Shown here piece after piece: positions 38,545 to 49,000 of a DNA stretch of 64,000 nucleotides. Numbering within the stretch: the stretch's first letter is position 1; each line of letters starts with the position of its first letter. Made by a program: the position numbers and the translations under genes. A model generated the notes under the pieces. It was not told the DNA's origin. It made no database searches and saw nothing but the letters and a program-made list of their open reading frames with translations. Location of the stretch: contig JABVXV010000105.1 in assembly GCA_013365325.1 (NCBI GenBank), positions 62,001 to 126,000 of the forward strand, in the 5' to 3' direction. The DNA is from Dipetalonema caudispina. Lineage: Eukaryota; Nematoda; Chromadorea; Rhabditida; Onchocercidae.

Positions 38545-41285
38545 ATGATTGCAAACAGCACTTCAACCCATAGTTTGCTATTAAATTTATTTCGCCTCCG
38601 CCGTTCCACTTCTGCAAATTTCAGTTTTGGTCAGTTGCGGTTTAAAGAGGAATTTGTTTTTAGGCAGTATTAACCAATAACCATTGTATGATTTCTCTTA
38701 CACTTTACTCAATCAATTTCAATTTTCCAGACTTTACGGCTATCCAACAGCAACTAAATGAAGCTGCACGTAAATTTGTATCTGATGAAGTGATACCAGT
38801 AGAAGCGAAATACGACAAAAACGGTGAATTTCCATGGGATGTGCTTAAAAGAGCTCATACAAATGGATTTATGAACACAACGATCCCTAACAATTACGGC
38901 AGTTGTTTCACTTTTCATTTGTTTTATTAAATTAAGCAAAATAACTCCATCTATAATTCCATTATTTACTCATTTAGCTATTTCAGGCGTAAATTTATCT
39001 AACCTATTCAGCTGACTCAGAATGTTGCTTAAGATAATGCCTTTGAGTATTTCAGTCAATCGAACTTATCTGCGACAACATGCTGTCTTTAGCAGTTGCA
39101 ACATCTTGGAATTTAAAATCTGAAATCATTTTCAAAAGTCATTACAGGTGGCTTGGAACTGGATATGGTCACAAATGCTCTAATTCATGAAAGGTTCGGA
39201 TATGGCTGCACAGGAATAAGCACGGCGATGCTGACAAATATTCTTGCTGAAACACCGCTGATTTTAGCTGCTAGCAGTGAAATTAAAAAAAAGTATCTGG
39301 GACGAATGATCGAAGAGCCTTTGATGGCTGTGAGCGTTTTTTCTAACTGTTCAACTTTTATTGATAATTTTGTTTTCAAATTGATATGATATCTATAGTT
39401 TCCGTTTGCACACACTTTTAATCCAGCGATCCCACAAAAAGACTTCTGTTTCACTCTCATACCGGATTTCATTCTGGTATTTCGAATTTCCAACAATTAT
39501 AGTCATCAGCTTTGCCCAACATTTTACATAAGAGGAATTAGAAGTAGCAATAGATTGATAATGCATCTCTGTTACCGCTCAGAGGCTAAGTTTGACTTAT
39601 TTTAGTCCTACTGGGCATTTTTTTTTTTTGATATTGCAGTCGTGTGCAGTCACAGAGCCATGCGCAGGTTCAGATGCCGCAGCTATACGGACTTGTTCTA
39701 AGAAGAAGGGTGATGAGTACGTCATTAACGGATCCAAGATGTGGATTACCAATGGTGGTGTTGCGAACTGGTTCTTCGTACTTACCAGAAGTGATAATGA
39801 TCCGAAGACACCTGTTAGCAAGGCCCTTACGGCATTTGTAATTGATGCTGATACACCGGGCATTAGGATTGGAAAAAAAGTCAGTTTTGATAAATTTTCT
39901 ATTGTTTAACAGGTTCACTTTACCCTGAAATCTTGATAAGCTATAATCACGATAATCTCTGTTACGGTGCTGTGTTCTAGAAAATGCTGCAAATACAGCA
40001 TTGAGAACTATTCATATCGTTCAGTACTTTTTTGTGTAAAGTTTTCTTCTCACTGACACATTTTCACTGGAACAGAAACTATTGATTCGAATCAAGTGGA
40101 TATGATGGCGATAAACGAAGGAAGAATTTGAAAGTTAGTGTAATTTCAGGAAATAAACATGGGGCAACGTGCATCAGATACACGTGCAATAACATTTGAA
40201 GATGTTCAAGTACCAAAATCTCAGATGATTGGTGGCCCTGGCGAAGGCTTTAAGATTGCTATGATGACTTTTGACACTACTAGGTAGGCAACTGTAATTG
40301 TAAGTCAAGAATTATGGAATTTTTGATAGCTTGGTTTCGAATTTTCTTCAATGAAAATTCATTGGTTTGCACCGACCGTCGTTTAAAATTACTTTCTCTT
40401 AAAAAACCTAATAGAATTGAATGATACCATAAAAGGAAGAGTAGTTTAGACCGCTGGTGGCAGCAATAGCAACGGGATTAGCAGCTCGTTGTCTAGATGA
40501 AGCTAGCAAATATGCATTGGAAAGAAAGACATTTGGTACTCAAATTGCTAACCATCAGGTACAGTTGATGATACGTGAACAATGAATTAGAGCCTGTTTC
40601 TTTTTTTCTGTCTAACTAATATCCATCGATAAGTGGCAGTTCCTTTGTAGAAAATCTATAAATTAACTGGCTCTTTTAATTGCATAACCACATCGGCACT
40701 ACTCCCGAGGCAAGCAATATTGCCATCTTCAAACACGTCTATGTTACATCATTTCATCCTTATAAATTTATTGAGTTCAGTAATATCAGGGCATATCATT
40801 TATGTTGGCCGATATGGCTATAAATTTGGAGCTTTCACGGATGATGACTTATCGAAGTGCATGGGAAGTGGCGCTAGCACAAAATTCACCTGCCCCATCA
40901 TATTATTCTTCGATTGCTAAATGTTTCGCTGCAGATACTGCCAACATCGCTGCATCCAACGCTGTTCAGATTTTTGGCGGCGAGAAACCATTTCTAATTT
41001 TTATTTTAAACTATTTACGGAATTATTAACATAATTGTCACATTAAAATTCAGGATTCGTAGTAATTCTCTAGATTCATAGCATATGAATGACAGGTTAA
41101 ACTTCTTTATATCATTTAATTTTGAAGGGAACGGATTCAATACGGAATATCCAGTGGAGAAGTTAATGCGTGATGCAAAAATATTGCAAATTTATGAAGG
41201 CACCAATCAGATCCAAAGGATTATTATCGCTCGGGAGTTAACTACACGAGTTCAAGAGACCGGAACCACGAGCACACTTTCATGA
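38545..41285 (+). CDS. ACADM: Medium-chain acyl-CoA dehydrogenase, paralogue 1
   Basis: Mitochondrial flavoprotein that catalyses the first step of beta-oxidation of medium-chain acyl-CoAs and passes electrons to ETF. Exons: 38545-38629, 38731-38898, 39148-39329, 39640-39879, 40150-40283, 40450-40558, 40790-40979 and 41128-41285, totalling 421 residues, the same as human ACADM precursor. The N terminus ([20 protein letters not shown]) is basic and Ser/Leu-rich, like a mitochondrial presequence. Visible family motifs are [12 protein letters not shown] (FAD/substrate site), [36 protein letters not shown] and [10 protein letters not shown], whose Glu is the catalytic base. Introns after 38898 and 40979 appear to start with GC. 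A diverged tandem partner follows 692 bases downstream. Confidence 0.95.
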
Positions 41286-41964
41286 TCAAAAGAAGCGAAG
41301 ATTGACCAATTTGAAACTTTTTATTATAAGTATGATTTGCGAGCTAAAGGAACCTTAAATAGAATAATTCTCAAAATGAAGCCATATAGGGCTTTACAGA
41401 GAGAAAATCTGTGCATTTATCCAAGCTGACAATTCCTGAATTAGAGAAATTTATGATTTCTGGTCAATTGTGCAAAGAGTTCTGATCTTAAAATACATTT
41501 CTGAAATACTTTCCATCAATTCCACAAATGCTAATGGTGACGTATATGATTGAATATTGTTATATATTATGCTACTATTTATGCTGGAATGAGTAGATAT
41601 TATAAAAATATCTGAACAATGGGAGACTGAATGATTTGATAAAATATTTCTAATGATCAATTCTGTCATTTGTGCAGTTAATTTGAGTTGTCAAGTATCT
41701 TTTTCATTTTTTATCATTGATATCATTTTTGTCACATTTTCAAGCATGTCATATCGCCAAAGCATATTCCAGACTTACTGATCTTTGATTTTTAATTTAA
41801 AAAATTTTTGCTCCGTTTTCATAATCTTTTATGAAAGAATGGAATTTCAATCAAATTGATTTCCATGAAAGTAAGCAAATTTCAGACGAACTTTCCCGGC
41901 TTTTTTCTGCAAGATCCCGATAATCAATAGAGACCTTTTTAAGAAAAGCATTGTTTGTATTTTC

Positions 41965-41966
41965 AG
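41965..41966 (+). other. Putative SL trans-splice acceptor for ACADM-2
   Basis: TTTGTATTTTCAG ends at 41966, 11 bases before the ATG at 41978, with no candidate upstream exon. It also shows that the second gene can have its own mature 5' end although it follows ACADM-1 closely. Confidence 0.5.
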
Positions 41967-41977
41967 AGTGCTTTGTG

Positions 41978-44680
41978 ATGTTTTCGAGATGCATACTACA
42001 AAAGCTGCGATATTGCAGTATTCAGTTTCAAAGTCGATTCGTTTCATTTGGTCTGACATTTATTCATAATTATTTACATTGAGTTAAATGACCACTTATC
42101 TTGAGCCTCCAATCTACCTGCTGATGTTTTTATCACTTTCGATATTTCAATTGTTGGAAATAGGTGTACAGAGGAGATCAACCACAAACAATAGGCATAA
42201 CTTACTGTTTACTGTTTACTTTCTAGAACTGTCTGACATACAACGTGAATATCGCGATGTTGCAATGAAATTTGCGAAAGAAAAAATCATACCTGTTGCA
42301 GCTCATTATGACAGTACTGGCGAGGTAAGCAGTTGATTTCAAGAATTTCAGTCATAGAAGATAGGGAACAAGAATGGATAGTGGACTGCCAGAATATTTC
42401 ACTATTACATACTCTTTAAGACCCTCAGAGGGTAACGATCTCTTCTACAGATCGATATAATACCTTTGTTAAATTTTCAATGTGCAGGTGTTAAATTTCA
42501 TTCTCTTTTCACAGGACAAATTAAAAATCTTTCACAGAGATCATTTGGTCATAACATAGTCCGATTTCAGTTCCCATGGGATATTGTAAAGGAAGCGCAT
42601 CGAATAGGCCTCATGAATCCACAAATTCCTAAAAAGTATGGTAAGCGAATAATTATTTCTGTTATTCACATTAGAAATGTACAATAGCAAATATGATAGT
42701 AAGAGAAATTTTTTCAGGTGGGTTAGGATTAACATGTTTAGAAACTGTTCTGGTAGTTGAAGCTTTGGCTTATGGTTGTTCCGCTATTCAACTGTGCATC
42801 ATGGGACCATCATTAGCTGTGGCACCGCTTATTATAGCTGGAAACGAAGAACAAAAAAAGAAGTATTTAGGAATGCTTGTCGCTGAACCCGTCATTGCAG
42901 TAAGTCCTCAAGGAAGGAGGAAGACAACAAAGACGAAATGCTTAACATAATTATTTAAATATTTGTGAATTTCAATTTGGATGCTCATTTTAAGAGCACG
43001 TCACAAGAATCTAACAACTGATTTTTTTATAATGTTATAATATATAAACTTTCCAAATTAATCAAGTAGATTGAAATTTTCAAGAAAAATTGAAATTTTG
43101 TTGCCAGTGAAATTGCAGTAGTGCAAATTGGCATTCTGCGCTTTGTCGTTTTTATAAGATTTGTATTCATTAGATTTTTAGGCTTATTGCGTGACAGAAC
43201 CGAATGCGGGCTCCGATGTTTCAGGTATCAAAATGAAAGCGGAAAAGAAAGGTATGCCATCAATTGGATAAAAGGACAATTGTTTGGATTGCTGTGAAAT
43301 AATATCCGGCATGATTACAAAAAGTGAAAATGAGTTGGTTCAAAATATCAAATTCGAAAACCAGTTTTGAATTGCTCGAAAAAGTTACAAAGTTTGCAAT
43401 GGATCAAATTTTGAGGAAACTCGTATGTGCTGAATGGTACCAAAGCTTGGATAACCGGTGGTGGACCAGCAAAATGGTTCTTTGTACTGGCAAGGACGGA
43501 TCCAGATCCAAAAGTTCAACCAGGAAAAGCATTCACTGCCTTTATTGTTGATGGCGATACTAAAGGAATCAATAGGGGAAAAAAGGTAAAATTACTTGCC
43601 ATACCTTACGAAGATATGAGGCACAGTTCTGGTAAGCAAATAGTAGTGTTTTAGAACTAACTTAATAAATTTGCTAAAAAATTAAGTATCAGTCAGTCAT
43701 TCCAGGAGCAAAATATGGGACAGCGATGCTCAGACACACGAACAATAATATTCGAGGATGTTATCGTCCCAGTGGAGGTGAAAATAAATGAAACGGAACC
43801 TAAAACTTTCAAGAATATTGCTGAGTTCTTTGCACTTTAGGAGCCAAGATTGTGATAATTACACGAGATTTTTTCAGAACATTCTCGGCACACCTGGTGC
43901 AGGCTTCAAAGTAGCAATGAGTGCATTTGACATGACTCGTCCTGCTGTTGCAGCTGCAGCCGTTGGACTTTCATGGCGTGCTCTCGATGAGGCATGCAAA
44001 TATGCACTAGAAAGAAAAGCATTTGGAATGCCAATTGCTAAAGTATTCAGTCAACAGTTTTTGTTCAGAAATTTTCGAATGTTGTGATGGTGTAATATTA
44101 AAGTTCTAATCAATTAAACCAAGATTCCGTTTTTAAGAATATTACCAATAGTGCATTAATGACTGCAATCTTCCCGAATTCCCGAAGTTTAATAGACGAC
44201 AACTCAATATTACGTAATTTCACCTTTGGTGTTCCAAATTTCCGATGTTTATTTAGAATCAAGGAATATCATTCATTTTGGCGGACATGGCAGCAAATCT
44301 GGAACTCTCTCGGTTAATCACATACCGCGCCGCGATGGCTGTCAACAATAAAGATTGCTTTTCATATTACGCTTCGGTAGCTAAATGCTTCGCCGCCGAT
44401 GCTGCTAACATCGCTGCAACCAATGCCGTGCAGATTTTCGGTGGTTTGTTTTTAATAAACTTATACTTTGTTTATTTTTCGATAAGAAAAATTAGGAGTA
44501 ATTCCAGGAAATGTACAAAATTTTTCTGTAGGTAATGGATTCAATAAGGAATATCCAGTGGAAAAACTGATGCGTGATGCGAAAATCTACCAGATTTACG
44601 AAGGTACAAGCCAAATTCAACGAATCATCATTTCACGCCATATTCTACAAAAAGTTGCAAGTACAGGAAGCGTTTCCTGA
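41978..44680 (+). CDS. ACADM: Medium-chain acyl-CoA dehydrogenase, paralogue 2
   Basis: Tandem paralogue of the preceding gene with the same predicted mitochondrial role. Exons: 41978-42050 ([20 protein letters not shown], a classic Arg/Ser-rich presequence), 42227-42324, 42571-42640, 42718-42899, 43182-43251, 43416-43585, 43706-43777, 43878-44042, 44257-44443 and 44532-44680, giving 411 residues with every junction in phase. Motifs include [50 protein letters not shown] and [10 protein letters not shown] with the catalytic Glu. The 43416 exon follows a TTTTGAG acceptor. Several intron positions are shared with paralogue 1, but here the donors are GT. Sequence differences along the whole length suggest an old duplication, possibly with different chain-length preference. 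Confidence 0.95.
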
Positions 44681-46080
44681 TATTCTCGATGATGAATATG
44701 AAAAGCTATTTTTATTATAACTGATTCATTTTGTTTGATCTGATGGGAGCTCTTTCTCTAATTTCTACAAGTGAATAATACAATTTCTACTCACTAATTT
44801 TTATTATTTAAGCACAAAAGTCTGATAATAAAACAATAAAAGCAGAAGGATGCATTGGATAAAAAAGTCATATTAACCTGACAAGGAAAAGTAATGAATC
44901 TAACGATTCTATGCTACCACACATATAGACAATAAATTAAAACAATGCAATAAAACATATGGATCGGTAGATTTAGGAGGTTCAGAAAACCATCAAAAAT
45001 TCCTACTATTCAACATACAGTATCCATGCATCCATAGAACCGTGAAGGCCTAGTAAAGATGAGAAATTCATCGATAAAAGAAGTGGAAAAGTGATGAGTA
45101 AATAATTGAGAAAAAAAGTGATCCTCTCATAAATCGTACAGATACAAGTTCTTACAGAAATTATTCTCGCAATGTTCTTTTGAATTCCGCATTTTTAACA
45201 TTAATTGTGATACCAAATCCTCATAAGAATTGAACACTAATTTTGGGAAAGCCGAAATGAATAAAATATTTCCGAAATATCCGACTAATTTAACGATTCA
45301 TGAAGTCTAAACTTTATATTTTAAAACAACTAACATTTCAAATCACGGAATATGAATTTAACTTGTTTCATGATAATTCTTAGGAGACTCAAATTTCGGG
45401 AATTCTTCGCATATGTTGAGATTCTACGAAGCAGCAACAAAGTTCGAAACAAGCAAAATTTCGTCATCTTGCTTTATTACAGCATATAATTTACTTTTTG
45501 TTTAACAAAAGGGTAAAATTGAAACTTTGTATTTCTATCATCTATTCTTTGTTTCAAAAAAAAGTTTTGTCATTAAAAAAAAAACTTTTCAAACTGGAAG
45601 CTTTACAAAAGGTAAGCAAAATGCTGATGTATATGACTGGGAAAGATTAAATAATAATTAAATTTAAATAGGAAATTGCTAAAAAATAAGTTAAGGTGCA
45701 GAAATCAATCCAGTAATATTTCTAGGCCATTCTTCTTTCCTTATTGATTCTCACGTTTTAGAGAACAAGACCAATGTGTAGAACTTGGCTAATTGAATAT
45801 GGTTACAACTTTCTTCACTTCTTGCATTTAATTTCGAAATATTTTGCAGGAAACAGAATGGGAATAGTTAACAGCAATAAATAATTATCATCCATTGTAA
45901 CTATATAAATAATACATAATTAAATCACTCGATGATTTGACTAATCGATATGTTGTCAAGTTAAAAAGTATCATTCTGTAATTTTGTTATTGAATGAATT
46001 TACGATCCAAATTAAAGTGAAATGAAGAAAGGAATAATTATTTCATTTAGTAAACAATTTGAGATTAATTCCCTATCAAA
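44681..46080. other. Intergenic region with ACADM-2 poly(A) signals
   Basis: Two AATAAA motifs lie at 44827-44832 and 44835-44840, about 150 bases after the ACADM-2 stop. The rest is AT-rich, with no recognised gene on either strand. Confidence 0.5.
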
Positions 46081-49000
46081 ATGAAAGCATTGCAAAGAGT
46101 GCCACCTGATAGCGTATACAATTTGTCTCCGGAAGAGGAAGAGAAGATGACAATGAAGCAGACAAAAGATGGACAGACAAACCCATTCATCGTTTGTTGA
46201 TTGCTATGTTGAGTGGTTGGTTGTTTCATTTCCCGAACCATAAACTTTCACTCTTTTATTTGTTATTTTTAAATTCAACAAATATCCATTTGCAGGCTTA
46301 TTCCTTTAAACTCACAATGTTATGCTTTGAAAACTGAAACTTCTTTAAATTCCATTTTTCATGCAGTCAATTTTCAATAACTGTTTTTTACTAGGCTAAG
46401 CTCTCTTACTAACTGTCCTATTGATTCATAAAATCGTTTACTTTATTTACAAAGAGGAACTGATCTTTCTTATTTTGCCATTATTATCCTTTAGAAAAAA
46501 AGGAAAAATGATGATCAAATATCTCCAAGTGAAAAAAATTTTTTATCAAAAAATTTTTTTATCTATCAAATACAATGTAAACGTATTATACGAAAGCTTA
46601 AACTTTACTTATTTAAAATTTAAAAACATACACAAAATTCATAAATTTTGTAATGAAAAAGGCTTTGATCTGTTCAAGTGTACATTATTAGTCATGTTAA
46701 ATGTACTTGACAAAGTTAAATTTCAAATCTTTGTATCATGTCAGGAATACACGAGGCTAACTTCGTGACACCACAACTTCGAATTTCAACTGTGATGAGA
46801 ATTTAATTTTGTTTGATTTACGTTATATTGTGAAATATGAAATATTTTAATTGTGCAGATAAAAATGCAAGAATCCAAAAAGTCAAGTATATTCTGATGA
46901 ATTTAGGTTTGTCAGTGAGACAATAATCGTTCAGATCAGTGAAGCTTGAAATATCTTTCATAATTACTGGACGCAATATTATCGATAAATAAACGGCCTT
47001 GACAATATATTAGAATTTCTTAATTGTTATGTTTTTGCCCTCGTCTCTCATCAACAAGTAGTAGACTTCTTTCTAAAACTGCATAGTTCTTTTCAATGAA
47101 TAAATCTGATATTCTAATTAATTCTATTATTTTAAAATTAAAATGAATAAAATGATCGAGCAAAGAAATCCCTTATTAAGCTCTAAAACCACGTCACTTT
47201 TTACTACACCGTTTTGCAATATCATATCCTATACATAAATATTTCAAGATTAAACTGAAAATAGAAATGAATCAATCAATCATTTATATTCAAATCATTT
47301 GTACTATGAATGGAAATGTAGTCAGAACATCCGGCTAATTTACATTTTTGGGCATTCTTTCTTTCCCTTTTCGCCCTTTCAATTCTATTCACATTTTCAT
47401 TCCCGAACTTTTTTGATTTCAAGTATCTTTTACAATGTATATTTGTATATTTCAATCTTCTTATCTTTCTCATGTCTTAGCTTATTATATACACTCTCAT
47501 CTGCAATTTCTTTTTTTGTATCAATTATGCTGTACTATCACTCTCTCTTCACTTTCTAAAGTTTCTATTCTTTCTGTGTTTGAACTTTTGGCGACGTGTA
47601 AAATTTTTCGTTTACTAAGGGAAGGGAGCTTTCTATGAATCATCTACCTGTCTTATTTACCTAAATGTATGTTTTTTTTTTTTTTTTGTATAATTGTGAT
47701 GGATAAAGTAGTTCTTGGATTAGATAGTTTGGTAAGCAATGACAGAAAACTGAAGTTTATGCTACCACTAGGCTATCGATAAGTGGCTCTTTTTGTAATT
47801 CATATAAAAGAGCCTTTTTGATGAGATGATGTCTGAGAATTCAAAGAAAGAGAAAGAGGAAAGAATGCGATACAAGGTCAACATGTTACTGATGATTTGG
47901 TGGACCATTTGATAGAATTATTCATTCTTTTTAATTTAGAATTGAGATTAAATCGTATTTTTCAGCAATAAGATTTTCAAATGAATTTGGTTCTTTATTA
48001 TACTCGTCATTATTAGATTTCAAGCACTCAATAACTTTACAATTTTCAAGCTTATGCAAACTTCCGTAAAGCATCAAAACACTCCTAAAAAAAATGCATT
48101 TACTTATCACATTAATTTTTTGTCATTATCAGTCATCAATATCACTACTTCTCTTATAACTGTAAGTGCATGTTTATATGTACATGTTTGCAAGCATCTT
48201 TTGCATTTGAATGCATGCATGCATGTATTCAAATGCAAAAGATATCTAATATTACAAGTGGTTCATTGAAGATTGCAATGTTTAGTGATGTGGAGAGTAC
48301 AGGCGAACCAGAAAAGTGAAGATATAATTTTTGATTGAATGAATTGCATATAATAGCATTGGCTGGTTGCATTTTCTTTTCTCTCTAAAACTTTTTATCG
48401 AATAATTGAAATTAAATTCTAAATATTATCAATCAAATTTCAATGTTCCTCTTTCTTCTAATTCATTTTTAATCTAAAAAACACATACGAAATCATTACT
48501 CGTAGTTAATTTATCCTGCCTTAGTTTCTGTTTGTTTACTCTCATATATAATATATGTGATGCTGAGCGCTGTGTGATTGTTTTTAAATTTGCATGTTAG
48601 AAAAATAGGATTTTAAACCTGTCAGAATGGTTTTTGGACAAGTGGCATAGGATGGAACTTTCAGAAGACTTTCTTGATCGAAAATGAAAGCATTTTCGAT
48701 CAAGAAGAAATTTGGTTCTGTGAAAAAATAAAACTGAAAATAAAATGGAAATGGGTAATTTGAGATTTATTAAATTCAAGTTTATAGCTTTAAGATTTAC
48801 CTAAGCCTTTTTTCTCATCCCTAATTCTAATTGCATGCAAAATTTATTTGATATTACACATCATCACATTTCATCTGCACAATATAAAGCAACATTTGGA
48901 AATTCCAATGTATGCAAAGATTTACATATTTGATAATAAAAATGCAAGCATGCATTGTGCATGTGTATGTTTTGAGTAGTGATTTTTGATGCTAGAATAT

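Noticed and set aside
42088..42336. ATG at 42088 as the ACADM-2 start
   Set aside because: The frame is open but begins with a hydrophobic segment unlike a presequence. The exon at 41978-42050 gives a proper presequence, correct phase and an upstream trans-splice acceptor.
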